64,000 nt of DNA, taken from contig CAVSIP010000001.1 of assembly GCA_963728075.1 (NCBI GenBank), forward strand, positions 124,001-188,000, read 5' to 3'. Source of the DNA: CAVSIP01 sp963728075. GTDB lineage: Bacteria > Actinomycetota > Actinomycetes > JAFAQI01 > DASSKL01. How positions within the stretch are numbered: position 1 is the first letter of the stretch; each line of letters begins with the position of its first letter. Both the position numbers and the translations under genes were made by a program. Shown piece by piece: positions 51,285 through 60,927 of this stretch. The notes under the pieces were generated by a model, which did no database searches, had not been told where the DNA came from, and saw only the letters and a program-made list of their open reading frames with translations.

Positions 51285-52295
51285 CTACTGCGCGAAGCCG
51301 CCCGACGGCGACGGCAGCGGTCCCAGGGTCGGCGGCGGTTGCTGCGACGGGCTGGCCGTCGGTTCCGGGCTGCTCGACGGGGAGGGGCTCGGGCTCGGCG
51401 AGGGGCTCGCCGTCGGCGACGGCGAGGTGGCCGCCTGCCCGTCGGCACCCGCTGCCGGCTGCGGGCCGTCCAGCTGCTGCTGGTCCTGGCGCGCCGGCTG
51501 GCGTCCGGCGTTCGGGTGGTCACCCGCCCGCGGCAGCGCGGGCAGCAGCTTCGCCAGCCGGGCGACCAGGTCGTCCGCCTGCGCCAGCACCTGCGTCGCG
51601 CCCGGCGGCTGGTCGTTGAGCAGCAGCGCTCGTTCCATCTGGAGCAGGAGCAGCGCCTGCTGCCCCTTCTCGGGGTCGTGCGGTGCGGCGTCGATGAGCG
51701 AGGCCAGCGAGCGGTGCAGGTTCGCGGCGGCGCGCAGCAGGTCGGCTTCGTCGACCCGGCCGGTCGCCGCGCGGCTGAACGCCTGCCAGCTGTCGGCGAC
51801 CGCGCGGGCATGGACGGCGGCGGTCCCCGGGCCGGCCGTGGTCGGTACGGGGAGCACCCCAGCGGCGAACGCGGCTGCCGCCGCCGCGGCCGCGAGCACC
51901 GGTGCGGCAGGCAGCAGGCGGCTGCTCATGGCCCGCCGGACCAGGCCCGGCCGGGCCGCCGGCTGTGGCTCGCCGTGGCCGCAGCTGTCGGCTGCCACCA
52001 GCCGGGCCAGCGCCCGGGCGCGGAAGCGGGCGACGTCGTCGCGGCCGCCGTCGAGGACCTCGGCGGCGATGTCATCGGCCCCGTTCTCGACCGCTCCAGC
52101 GGCGAGCGACAGGTCCGCGGACAGGGCGAGGCGCAGATCGCGCACGTCGGCGATCAGGGCGGCGATGTCGCTGTCCGGCGTCTGCTCGCCGGGTGCTCGG
52201 TCGGGGTCGGCGGCGGGGACGGCAGGCGGGCTGACCCGGGCCCCCGGCTCCTCGGCCGGTGGCCGGTGTCGCGCCGGTCGGCGCAGCCGCCACAT
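51285..52295 (-). CDS. Hypothetical single-pass membrane protein with Ser/Pro-rich tail
   Basis: 336 residues. A hydrophilic N-terminus (about 1-120) with an acidic helical segment (DSDIAALIADVRDLRLALSADL) is followed by one membrane helix (LLPAAPVLAAAAAAAAFAAGV) and an exported helical domain with a LLLLQMERALLLND stretch. The last 50 residues are a low-complexity Pro/Ser repeat (SPSPSPSP, SPSQQPPPT). The layout resembles anti-sigma-like or DUF5667-type proteins, but no diagnostic motif is seen. ATG 52295. Confidence 0.7.
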   Translation of the reverse strand: MWRLRRPARHRPPAEEPGARVSPPAVPAADPDRAPGEQTPDSDIAALIADVRDLRLALSADLSLAAGAVENGADDIAAEVLDGGRDDVARFRARALARLVAADSCGHGEPQPAARPGLVRRAMSSRLLPAAPVLAAAAAAAAFAAGVLPVPTTAGPGTAAVHARAVADSWQAFSRAATGRVDEADLLRAAANLHRSLASLIDAAPHDPEKGQQALLLLQMERALLLNDQPPGATQVLAQADDLVARLAKLLPALPRAGDHPNAGRQPARQDQQQLDGPQPAAGADGQAATSPSPTASPSPSPSPSPSSSPEPTASPSQQPPPTLGPLPSPSGGFAQ

Positions 52296-52486
52296 GGTTG
52301 CGTTCCCTCCGCGTTCCCCGGTCGGGGACCCTCGTCCCCGGTACCGGGAGTGTTCGCCGTGGCCTGTCGTCTTCCTGCCGGGATCGGCGCCGCACCAAAC
52401 CCGGACAATCGTCGCACGTGGACCGGCTCCGAGACGACCTCTTCCCGCCTGCGAGGATGGCCGCGCCGCCGTACCGAGGAGGACCC

Positions 52487-53173
52487 GTGCCCGATCCCCG
52501 CCAGCTGCCCGACGTCGCCGGGCTCACCGTCGGCTTCCTCGGGGGAACGGGTGACCAGGGCCGGGGCCTCGGCCGGCGGCTCGCGCACGCGGGTCACCCC
52601 GTCCTCATCGGCTCCCGCAGCGCCGAACGCGCCGAGTCCGCCGCCGCCGCCCTGCGCGAGGAGCGCGATGGCCTCGACGTGCGTGGCGCCGCCAACGCCG
52701 ACGTCGCGGCCGCGGCCGACGTCGTCGTGGTGGCCGTGCCGTGGGAGGGTCACGACACGCTGCTCCGCGACCTCGCCGGCCCGCTGGCCGGCAAGGTCGT
52801 CGTCGACTGCGTCAACCCCATGGGCTTCGACGACCGGGGACCGTTCGCGCTGCGGCCGGAGGAGGGCAGCGCCGCCGAGCAGGCGGCCGCGATCCTGCCC
52901 GACTGCCGGGTCGTCGCGGCCTTCCACCACGTGTCGGCGGTGCTGCTGCTCGACCCGGCGGTCGAGGAGATCGACTGCGACGTGCTCGTGCTGGGGGAGG
53001 ACCGGGAGGCCACCGACCTGGTCCAGGCCCTCGCCGGGCGGATCACCGGGATGCGGGGAATCTACGCGGGCCGGCTGCGCAACGCCCACCAGGTGGAGGC
53101 GCTCACCGCGAACATCATCGCCATGAACCGCCGGTACAAGGCCCATGCCGGCATCCGTGTCACCGACGTGTGA
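52487..53173 (+). CDS. npdG: NADPH-dependent F420 reductase (NpdG-like)
   Basis: 228 residues, GTG 52487 with GAGGAGG upstream. The Rossmann start is TVGFLGGTGDQGRGLGRRLA, followed by VLIGSRSAERAE (NADPH discrimination by Ser/Arg), AADVVVVAVPWEGH and KVVVDCVNPMGF. This is the FNO/NpdG type that exchanges hydride between NADPH and F420. It may supply reduced F420 for LLM oxidoreductases such as the one at 39747. Its last 29 bases overlap the next gene. Confidence 0.9.
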   Translation: MPDPRQLPDVAGLTVGFLGGTGDQGRGLGRRLAHAGHPVLIGSRSAERAESAAAALREERDGLDVRGAANADVAAAADVVVVAVPWEGHDTLLRDLAGPLAGKVVVDCVNPMGFDDRGPFALRPEEGSAAEQAAAILPDCRVVAAFHHVSAVLLLDPAVEEIDCDVLVLGEDREATDLVQALAGRITGMRGIYAGRLRNAHQVEALTANIIAMNRRYKAHAGIRVTDV

Positions 53174-53919
53174 CGACCTCGGTCACCCGGTGCCGCTGCC
53201 GGGGGCCGTACGCCGCGTCGTGTCGCTGGTGCCGTCGCTCACCGAGACGCTCGCCGTCACCGCGCCGGGCCTGCTGGTCGGCGCCACCGACTGGTGCACG
53301 CACCCGCCCGGGCTCGACGTCGTGCGCGTGGACGGGACGAAGAACCCGGACGTGGACCGGGTGGTCGCGTTGCGCCCGGACCTCGTCGTCGCCAACGAGG
53401 AGGAGAACCGGCTGCCCGACCTGGACGCCCTGCGCGCGCGGGGGGTGGCCGTCTGGGTGACCGCGCCGCGCACCGTCCCCGACGCGCTGGAGTCGCTGGC
53501 GCGGATGCTGGCCGCATGCGGCGCGAGCGCCGACCCGCCCTGGCTGCGCCAGGCGCGTGCGGCGTGGGCGCCGGCGTGCGACGGGCCCCCGGCGCACCGC
53601 GTTCGTCCCGATCTGGCGACGGCCGTGGATGGCCCTCGGCCGCGACACGTTCGCCGGGGACCTGCTCGCCCGGCTCGGCGTCGACCACGTGCACCACGAC
53701 GCCGCAGACCGCTATCCGCGTGTCGAGCTCGCGGACGTTCGCGCCCTGTCGCCGGACCTCGTCGTGCTGCCGGACGAGCCGTACGCCTTCGGCCCCGCGG
53801 ACCTCGACGCCTTCACCGGCTGGGCATCACGCGTCCGCTTCGTCAGCGGCCGCCACCTCACGTGGTACGGCCCGTCCCTCGCTGAGGCCCGCGAGGTGCT
53901 GGCAGCGCAGCTCCGCTGA
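53145..53919 (+). pseudogene. Helical-backbone metal receptor (BtuF-like), frameshifted
   Basis: The N-terminal half (RRVVSLVPSLTETLA, GLLVGATDWCTHPPG, ALRPDLVVANEEENR) is in the frame from ATG 53145 or GTG 53157. After about 53580 that frame turns to shadow, and the frame beginning at 53590 continues (RRTAFVPIWRRPWMALGRDTFAGDLLARLG through WYGPSLAEAREVL) to the stop at 53919. One extra base in the GGGCCCCC run (53583-53590) explains the break. The intact product would be a soluble two-lobed receptor of about 257 residues for vitamin B12, haem or siderophore; no signal peptide is seen, as in cytosolic relatives. Confidence 0.82.
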
Positions 53920-53930
53920 CCGGTCCCGGC

Positions 53931-55748
53931 CTACGGCTGGTCCGGCCGGACCCGGCGGGGCTCGCGCTCGTGCGGCGCCGCCAGCTCGCGCCAGCGGCTG
54001 GTGATCGGCAGCCGCCGGTCACGGCCGAACGCGCGCAGGGTGATCTTCGGGCCGGGCGGGTACTGGCGGCGCTTGTACTCCGCCGCGTCGACCAGCCGGA
54101 TGACCTTCTCCACCATGGCGGGGTCGTGCCCGGCCGCGACCAGCGCGTCCCGGCCGAGGTCGCGCTCGACGTAGTCGTCGAGCAGCCGGTCGAGCACCGC
54201 GTAGTCGGGCAGCCGGTCGGCGTCGAGCTGGCCGGGCGCGAGCTCCGCGGACGGCGCCTTGGTGATGATCTGCTCGGGGATCGGCTCGATCACCCCCGCC
54301 TCGCGGGCCGCCTGGTTGCGCCACCGGGCCAGCGCCCAGACCAGGGTCTTGGGCACATCCTTGATCGGTGCGAACCCGCCGGCGGAGTCGCCGTACAGCG
54401 TCGAGAACCCGGTGGCCAGCTCGCTCTTGTTGCCCGTCGTGAGCACGAGGTGCCCGCTCTCGTTCGACAGCGCCATCAGCGTCACGCCGCGCAGCCGCGC
54501 CTGCAGGTTCTCCTCGGCCAGCCCGTGCAGCCCGCCGAGCGGCTCGAGCGACTCGTCGTACGCGTCGACCAGGCGCGCGATCGGGACGAGGTGCCACTGC
54601 AGCCCCTGCCGCCGCGCGAGCTCCTCGCTGTCCTCGACGGAGCCGCGGCTGGAGTAGCGGCTCGGCATGCCGACAACGTGCACCTTCCCCGCCCCGAGGG
54701 CGTCGGCGGCGACCGTGGCGGTGACCGCGCTGTCGATGCCGCCGGACAGCCCGAGGATCACCGTGTCGAAGCCGTTCTTGCGCACGTAGTCGCGGGTTGC
54801 GGTCACGACCGCAGCCCACACCTCGGCCTCGTCCGCGAGCCGCGGGGCGAGCGCCGGTGCGGTCGTCTCGTACGGCTCGAGCGGGGCCTCGGAGAGCACC
54901 ACCCGGTCGACGGTCATCGTCGTGCGGTCCTGCGCGTCGACCGGACCGGTGAGGTCGCTGCTCGCCGGCGCGAGGTCGAGGTCGACCACCAGGGCGCCCT
55001 CGGAGAACTGCGGCGCCCGGGCGAGCACCGACCCGTCCGTCCCGACCACGACCGAGTCACCGTCGAAGACCAGCTCGTCCTGGCCGCCGACCATGTTCAC
55101 GTACGCGATGGGCGCGCCGGCGTCCTGAGCCCGCCGGCGGACGATCCCGCAGCGGTTGTCGTCCTTGTCGCGCTCGTACGGGGAGCCGTTGATGCAGACG
55201 ACCAGCCCCGCCCCGGCGGCGCGCGCGACGACGATCGGCCCACCGTCCTGCCAGAGGTCCTCGCAGATCGTGGTCGCGACGTCCACGCCGTGCAGCCGGA
55301 CGAGCGGCAGCCGCTCACCGGGCACGAAGTAGCGGAACTCGTCGAACACGCCGTAGTTCGGCAGGTGGTGCTTGGCGTAGCGCGCCACCACCTCGCCGTG
55401 GTGCAGCCAGGCGGCGGCGTTCTGCGGCTCACCCGCGGGGCGGCCGACCCGGGGAACCGGGTCCGGGCAGCGGTCGAGGTAGCCGACCACGACCGCGAGC
55501 TCGCCGAGGCCTTCCGCGGCGAGCCGGCGGGCCAGCCGCTCGAGGGTGGCCCGCGCCGCGGTGACGAACGAGGCCCGCAGCACGAGGTCCTCGGCCGGGT
55601 AGCCGGTGAGCACCATCTCCGGGAACAGCACGAGGTGCGCGCCGCGCTCGGCGGCGTGGCGCGCCCAGCGCAGCACCAGCTCGGCGTTGCCCTCGAGGTC
55701 ACCGACGGTGGGGTCGACCTGGGCGAGCGCGATCCGCAGTGGTGGCAC
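53931..55748 (-). CDS. nadE: Glutamine-dependent NAD synthetase
   Basis: 605 residues. The N-terminal nitrilase-type glutaminase domain (about 1-280) has the Glu44/Lys126/Cys162 triad in LFPEMVL, RYAKHHLPNYG and TTICEDLW. The C-terminal ammonia-dependent synthetase has the PP-loop LSGGIDSA (334-341), LTTGNKSELATGFSTLYGDSAGGF and RYSSRGSVEDSEELA. It converts deamido-NAD to NAD. ATG start 55748. It is convergent with the frameshifted metal-receptor gene, with 11 bp between. Confidence 0.95.
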   Translation of the reverse strand: MPPLRIALAQVDPTVGDLEGNAELVLRWARHAAERGAHLVLFPEMVLTGYPAEDLVLRASFVTAARATLERLARRLAAEGLGELAVVVGYLDRCPDPVPRVGRPAGEPQNAAAWLHHGEVVARYAKHHLPNYGVFDEFRYFVPGERLPLVRLHGVDVATTICEDLWQDGGPIVVARAAGAGLVVCINGSPYERDKDDNRCGIVRRRAQDAGAPIAYVNMVGGQDELVFDGDSVVVGTDGSVLARAPQFSEGALVVDLDLAPASSDLTGPVDAQDRTTMTVDRVVLSEAPLEPYETTAPALAPRLADEAEVWAAVVTATRDYVRKNGFDTVILGLSGGIDSAVTATVAADALGAGKVHVVGMPSRYSSRGSVEDSEELARRQGLQWHLVPIARLVDAYDESLEPLGGLHGLAEENLQARLRGVTLMALSNESGHLVLTTGNKSELATGFSTLYGDSAGGFAPIKDVPKTLVWALARWRNQAAREAGVIEPIPEQIITKAPSAELAPGQLDADRLPDYAVLDRLLDDYVERDLGRDALVAAGHDPAMVEKVIRLVDAAEYKRRQYPPGPKITLRAFGRDRRLPITSRWRELAAPHEREPRRVRPDQP

Positions 55749-55775
55749 GGCGACGACCCTATGACCCGGCCCGGG

Positions 55776-56390
55776 TCAGGACTCGAGCGACGCGTTCTCG
55801 TGGCCGTGTGCCGGCTCGGTGTCGCGGTCGGTCTCCGTCAGGTGGCCGCCCTGCCACGTGTACGTGTGGCGGACGAGCAGGTCGGGGCAGCACCGCGGCG
55901 TACCGGGGGTGTAGCCGCGTGCGAGCAGGACCAGGCCCTTGCCCGTGGGGCGCACCGACGTCACGTACTCGTCCGCACCGTGCAGCAGGCGTGCGGCCAG
56001 GTGCGGTCCAGCGGCGGTCGCGACGTACACGAGCACGGTGTCCGGGCCGGCGGTCGCGCCCACGCACCGGTACGACACCACGGCATCGGCCACGCCGTCG
56101 CCGGTGACGTCGCCGAACGTCGGCGGGGTGACGACGACGCGGAAGAAGCCGTCCGGCCCGGTGGCCCCGTAGTCACTCACCCGGACCGGCTGCGGCCGGC
56201 CGTTCGCCGAGAAGCAGTCCACGGGGTAGCTGAAGCGCGACCAGTCGATGCCGGACAGCGGCCGGGCGGCCGGCTGCCCCGAACGGGGACCGTGGCTGCC
56301 GCAGCCCACCGCGAGCCCGGCGACCGTCAGTGCCGCGGCCGCGACGCGGGCAGCGCACCGGCCGGCGACGAGGCGGCCGGCTGACGGCAT
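55776..56390 (-). CDS. Secreted lipoprotein of unknown function
   Basis: 204 residues. The signal sequence ends in a lipobox-like LTVAGLAVGC with Cys30 as the likely lipidation site. The mature part has FGDVTGDGVADAVVSYRCVG, an FG-GAP/calcium-type repeat pattern (DxTGDGxxD), and several cysteines. It probably lies on the outer membrane-proximal face of the cell envelope. No specific role is apparent. It is divergent from glnA2. Confidence 0.7.
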   Translation of the reverse strand: MPSAGRLVAGRCAARVAAAALTVAGLAVGCGSHGPRSGQPAARPLSGIDWSRFSYPVDCFSANGRPQPVRVSDYGATGPDGFFRVVVTPPTFGDVTGDGVADAVVSYRCVGATAGPDTVLVYVATAAGPHLAARLLHGADEYVTSVRPTGKGLVLLARGYTPGTPRCCPDLLVRHTYTWQGGHLTETDRDTEPAHGHENASLES

Positions 56391-56555
56391 GGTGGTGCTC
56401 CTGGGACGGACGGCCGGCGGTGGACTCGGGAAGTCTAGAGGTGAGAAACGGACGATGCGGCGCTAACCGGACCGTTCCTCGGCGTGTCGCCATCCCGCCG
56501 CCGCCGGCCGTGTCGCCGACACACGCGCGTAACACGCCGCCCGTACGCTGCCTGC

Positions 56556-57914
56556 ATGGACAGGCAGGAGGAGTTCGTTCTCCGCACCATCGAGGAGCGC
56601 GACGTTCGCTTCGTCCGGCTGTGGTTCACCGATGTGCTCGGCTACCTCAAGTCGGTCGCGATCGCGCCGGCGGAGCTCGAGGGCGCCTTCGCCGAGGGCA
56701 TCGGCTTCGACGGTTCGGCCATCGAGGGCTTCGCCCGGGTCCACGAGTCCGACATGCTCGCCAAGCCGGACCCGGCCACCTTCCAGCTGCTGCCGTGGCG
56801 CGGTGAGCAGCCCGGCACGGCGCGGATGTTCTGCGACATCCTCACGCCGGACGGCAGCCCGTCGTACGCGGACCCGCGGCACGTGCTGCGCCGCACGATG
56901 CAGAAGGCCGCCGACCTCGGCTTCACCTTCTACACCCACCCGGAGGTGGAGTTCTTCCTGCTCAGCGGTCGCCCCAGCGAGGACGACCCGCTGCCGGCAC
57001 CGGTCGACCGCGGTGGCTACTTCGACCAGACCGCGCACGACCTCGGCCAGGACTTCCGCCGGCAGGCGATCACCATGCTGGAGCGGATGGGCATCTCGGT
57101 GGAGTTCAGCCACCACGAGGTGGCTCCCGGGCAGCAGGAGATCGACCTGCGGTACGCGGACGCGCTGACCACCGCGGACAACCTCATGACCCTGCGCCTG
57201 GTGGTCAAGGAGGTGGCGATCGAGCAGGGCGTGTACGCCACGTTCATGCCGAAGCCGTTCGTCGACCAGCCCGGCAGCGCGATGCACACGCACCTGTCGC
57301 TGTTCGAGGGTGACCGCAACGCCTTCCACGACGCAGCCGACCCGTACGCGCTGTCGAAGGTTGGCAAGGCGTTCATCGCCGGCCTGCTCACCCACGCCGC
57401 CGAGATCACCGCCGTGACCAACCAGTGGGTGAACAGCTACAAGCGGCTGTTCGGCTACCAGCAGGCCGGCCAGGTGCCGGAGGCCCCGGCGTACATCTGC
57501 TGGGGCCACAACAACCGCTCGGCACTCGTGCGGGTCCCGATGTACAAGCCGCAGAAGGGCTACTCGACCCGGGTCGAGGTGCGCTCACCGGACTCCTCCT
57601 GCAACCCCTATCTGACGTTCGCGCTGCTGCTTGCGGCCGGCTTGCGCGGCATCGAGGCCGGCTACGAGCTGCCCGACGAGGCGGAGGACGTCGTCTGGGC
57701 GCTCACCGATGCCGAGCGCCGCGCGCTCGGCATCCGTCCGCTGCCCTCCTCGCTGTCGGACGCGATCAGCGCGATGGAGACCTCCGAGCTGGTCGCCGAG
57801 ACGCTCGGCGAGCACGTGTTCGACTTCTTCCTGCGCAACAAGCGGCAGGAGTGGGCGGAGTACCGGCACCAGGTCACGCCGTTCGAGCTCGAGCGCTACC
57901 TCGGCGTCCTCTAG
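56556..57914 (+). CDS. glnA2: Type I glutamine synthetase paralog GlnA2
   Basis: 452 residues, ATG 56556. Glutamine synthetase family: IGFDGSAIEGFARVHESDM near the N-terminus, HPEVEFFLL, QQEIDLRYADALTTADNL, AMHTHLSL, NRSALVRVP and RVEVRSPD. The Tyr adenylylation loop of GlnA1 is missing: the corresponding region reads YELPDEAEDVVWAL. In Mycobacterium and Streptomyces this position next to glnE is GlnA2, and the Streptomyces protein was reported as a gamma-glutamylpolyamine synthetase. The substrate here is therefore open. It is 31 bp upstream of glnE. Confidence 0.93.
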   Translation: MDRQEEFVLRTIEERDVRFVRLWFTDVLGYLKSVAIAPAELEGAFAEGIGFDGSAIEGFARVHESDMLAKPDPATFQLLPWRGEQPGTARMFCDILTPDGSPSYADPRHVLRRTMQKAADLGFTFYTHPEVEFFLLSGRPSEDDPLPAPVDRGGYFDQTAHDLGQDFRRQAITMLERMGISVEFSHHEVAPGQQEIDLRYADALTTADNLMTLRLVVKEVAIEQGVYATFMPKPFVDQPGSAMHTHLSLFEGDRNAFHDAADPYALSKVGKAFIAGLLTHAAEITAVTNQWVNSYKRLFGYQQAGQVPEAPAYICWGHNNRSALVRVPMYKPQKGYSTRVEVRSPDSSCNPYLTFALLLAAGLRGIEAGYELPDEAEDVVWALTDAERRALGIRPLPSSLSDAISAMETSELVAETLGEHVFDFFLRNKRQEWAEYRHQVTPFELERYLGVL

Positions 57915-57945
57915 CGCCCGACCGGTACGCCGGTAGCGTTCTGGC

Positions 57946-60927
57946 GTGAGCGCCGGCGACCCGGTCCCGCGGGGACAGACCGCGGAAGGGCGGCTGGCCC
58001 GGGTCGGCTTCCTCGATCCCGAGCACGCGCTGCGTCAGCTCGCGGCGCTCTCCCTCGACCCCGCCGGCCCGGTGGCACTGGCGCTGTCCGACGCTGCCGA
58101 CCCGGACGTCGCCCTCGACGGGCTCACCCGGCTCGCCGACGCGGCGCCGGACCGGACCCGGCTGCTGGGATCGTTGGTGCGGGACGAGGCGCTGCGCTCG
58201 CGGCTGGTGGGCGTCCTCGGTACGAGCCGCGCGCTGGCCGAGCACCTCGCCCGCCACCCGGGGGACTGGCGCACCCTGGCCGACGACGAGGCGCTGGCCA
58301 GCCGGCCGACGGCGTACGGGCTGCAGGCCGCCCTGCTCGCCGCCGTGGGGGCGCGCGAGCCGGACCGCCCGGCGGCGTCGGCGGACGTCGGCGCGTACGA
58401 CGCGCTGCGGGTCGCCTACCGTCGCCACCTGCTGCAGCTCGCCGCGCGTGACGTGGTGGGCGGCCTCGCTGTCGATGACGTCGCGGGGGAGCTGGCCGAC
58501 CTCGCCTCCGCGACCCTGCAGGCCGGGCTCGCCATCGCCCGCGCCGGGCTGCCGGCCGACGCAGCCCCGTGCCGGCTGGCCGTCATCGGCATGGGCAAGT
58601 GCGGCGGCCGGGAGCTGAACTACGTCAGTGACGTCGACGTCGTCTTCGTCGCCGAGCCGGACGGCAGCGAGGAGACCGGGGCCCTGCGCACCGCATCCGC
58701 CCTGGCGGCCGGCATGATGCGCGCCTGCTCGCAGACGACGCCCGAGGGGTCGATCTGGGCTGTCGATGCGGCGCTGCGCCCGGAGGGCAACGCGGGCCCA
58801 CTCGTACGCACGCTCGCGAGCCATGAGGCGTACTACCAGCGCTGGGCGAAGACGTGGGAGTTCCAGGCGATGCTCAAGGCCCGCCCGGTCGCCGGCGACG
58901 AGGCGCTCGGTCACGCGTACGCCGAGCGGCTGCTGCCCCTGGTCTGGCGCGCCGCCGAGCGGGAGAACTTCGTCGAGGACGTGCAGGCGATGCGACGCCG
59001 GGTCCTCGAGCACGTTCCAGCGGCGGAGGCGGACCGGCAGATCAAGCTCGGGTCGGGTGGGCTGCGGGACGTCGAGTTCGCGGTCCAGCTGCTGCAGCTG
59101 GTGCACGGCCGCGCCGACGAGAGCCTGCGCAGCGGCTCCACGCTGGTCGCGCTCGCGGCCCTGTCCGACGGCGGTTACGTCGGCCGCGAGGACGCCCGCC
59201 GGCTCGCCGCCGCGTACCGCTTCCTGCGCACCACCGAGCACCGGATGCAGCTGCAGCGGCTGCGGCGTACGCACGTCGTCCCCGCCGACCCGCGCGACCT
59301 GCGGTGGCTGGCCCGCGCGCTCGGCTACCGGCGCGAGCCGGAGTCGGCGTTCGAGCGGGAGTGGACGGCGCACCGCCAGGAGGTGCGGCGCCTGCACGAG
59401 AAGCTGTTCTACCGGCCGCTGCTGTCGGCCGTCGCACGCCTGCCCGCCGAGGAGACCCGGCTGACCACCGAGGCCGCCCAGCACCGGCTCGAGGCGCTCG
59501 GGTTCGGCGACCCGGCCGCGGCCCTGCGCCACCTCGAGGCGCTGAGCACCGGCGTCAGCCGGCGGGCGGCCATCCAGCGGACGCTGCTGCCGGCGATGCT
59601 CGGCTGGTTCGCCGACGCGCCGGACCCCGACGCCGGCCTGCTCGCGTTCCGCCAGGTGAGCGAGGCGCTGGGATCGACCCCGTGGTACCTGCGGCTGCTG
59701 CGGGACGAGGGGGTGACCGCACAGCGGCTGGCCCGGCTGCTCGCGACGAGCCGGTACGTCTCCGAGCTGCTCACCCGGGCGCCGGAGGGGGTCGCGCTGC
59801 TGGGGAGCGACGACGAGCTGCGCCCGCGCCCGCCCACCGCGCTGGAGGCGGAGCTGCTCGCGTCCGCGCGCCGCCACGACGAGTGGGAACCGGCCGTCGC
59901 GGCTGCGCGCGCGCTGCGCCGGCGCGAGCTGCTCCGGATCGCGTGCGCGGACCTGCTCGGGCTGGTGGACCTGCCGGAGGTGGGCCGGGCGCTGTCCGAC
60001 GCTGCCGGCGCGACGCTGGCCGCCGCTCTCGAGACAGCCACCCGGAAGGTCGAGGCCGAGCGGCGCAGCCCGCTGCCCGTACGGCTGGCGGTGATCGGCA
60101 TGGGCCGCCTCGGTGGCCGCGAGCAGGGCTACGGCAGTGATGCGGACGTGCTGTTCGTCTACGACGGCCCGGACGACCCGGCCGCCACCCAGGCCGCGCA
60201 CGAGGTGGCGCACGAGCTGCGGCGGCTGCTGGCGCTGCCTGCCCCGGACCCGCCGCTGGTGGTGGACGCCGACCTGCGCCCCGAGGGGCGGCAGGGCCCG
60301 CTCGTGCGCTCCTTCGACTCCTACGCCGAGTACTACCGGCGGTGGATGTCGGTGTGGGAGCGGCAGGCGCTGCTGCGGGCCCGGCCGGTTGCCGGCGACC
60401 CGGATCTCGGCCGCCGCTTCGTGGAGCTGGTGAACCCGCTGAGGTGGCCGGAGGAGGTGCTCGAGGCAGCCGCCGTTCGGGAGATCCGGCGGCTCAAGGC
60501 CCGCATGGAGGCCGAGCGCCTGCCGCGCGGCGCCGACCCCGGGCTGCACCTGAAGCTGGGGCGTGGCGGGCTGTCGGACGTGGAGTGGACGGTGCAGCTG
60601 CTGCAGCTGCAGCACGCCGGACGGGTCCCGGGCCTGCGCGTCACCGGCACGTTGCCGGCGCTCGAGGCAGCGGAGCAGGCGGGGCTGCTCGACCCGGCCG
60701 ACGCGGACACGCTCGCGGCCGCCTGGCGGCTCGCGTCCCGGGTCCGCAACGCGGTCATGCTGGTCCGTGGCCGGCCGTCGGACAGCGTGCCGATGGACGT
60801 CCGGACGCTGGCCGGTGTCGCCCGGGTGCTCGGGCATCCGCCCGGCCGCGGGGAGGACGTCGTGGAGTCCTACCGCCGGGAGACGCGCCGGGCGCGAGCG
60901 GTGGTCGAGCGGCTGTTCTTCGGCTAG
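57946..60927 (+). CDS. glnE: Glutamine synthetase adenylyltransferase/deadenylyltransferase
   Basis: 993 residues, GTG 57946. Two nucleotidyltransferase domains: the N-terminal deadenylylase part has GMGKCGGRELNYVSDVDVVFV (about residue 210) and the C-terminal adenylylase part has GMGRLGGREQGYGSDADVLFVYD (about residue 715), both with G(G/S)-x-D-x-D metal sites; a glutamine synthetase-binding helical region lies between them. It switches GlnA1 off by adenylylating its tyrosine (Tyr402 here). It is in tandem with glnA2, as in mycobacteria. Its stop overlaps the convergent PAP2 gene stop (CTAG). Confidence 0.96.
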   Translation: MSAGDPVPRGQTAEGRLARVGFLDPEHALRQLAALSLDPAGPVALALSDAADPDVALDGLTRLADAAPDRTRLLGSLVRDEALRSRLVGVLGTSRALAEHLARHPGDWRTLADDEALASRPTAYGLQAALLAAVGAREPDRPAASADVGAYDALRVAYRRHLLQLAARDVVGGLAVDDVAGELADLASATLQAGLAIARAGLPADAAPCRLAVIGMGKCGGRELNYVSDVDVVFVAEPDGSEETGALRTASALAAGMMRACSQTTPEGSIWAVDAALRPEGNAGPLVRTLASHEAYYQRWAKTWEFQAMLKARPVAGDEALGHAYAERLLPLVWRAAERENFVEDVQAMRRRVLEHVPAAEADRQIKLGSGGLRDVEFAVQLLQLVHGRADESLRSGSTLVALAALSDGGYVGREDARRLAAAYRFLRTTEHRMQLQRLRRTHVVPADPRDLRWLARALGYRREPESAFEREWTAHRQEVRRLHEKLFYRPLLSAVARLPAEETRLTTEAAQHRLEALGFGDPAAALRHLEALSTGVSRRAAIQRTLLPAMLGWFADAPDPDAGLLAFRQVSEALGSTPWYLRLLRDEGVTAQRLARLLATSRYVSELLTRAPEGVALLGSDDELRPRPPTALEAELLASARRHDEWEPAVAAARALRRRELLRIACADLLGLVDLPEVGRALSDAAGATLAAALETATRKVEAERRSPLPVRLAVIGMGRLGGREQGYGSDADVLFVYDGPDDPAATQAAHEVAHELRRLLALPAPDPPLVVDADLRPEGRQGPLVRSFDSYAEYYRRWMSVWERQALLRARPVAGDPDLGRRFVELVNPLRWPEEVLEAAAVREIRRLKARMEAERLPRGADPGLHLKLGRGGLSDVEWTVQLLQLQHAGRVPGLRVTGTLPALEAAEQAGLLDPADADTLAAAWRLASRVRNAVMLVRGRPSDSVPMDVRTLAGVARVLGHPPGRGEDVVESYRRETRRARAVVERLFFG

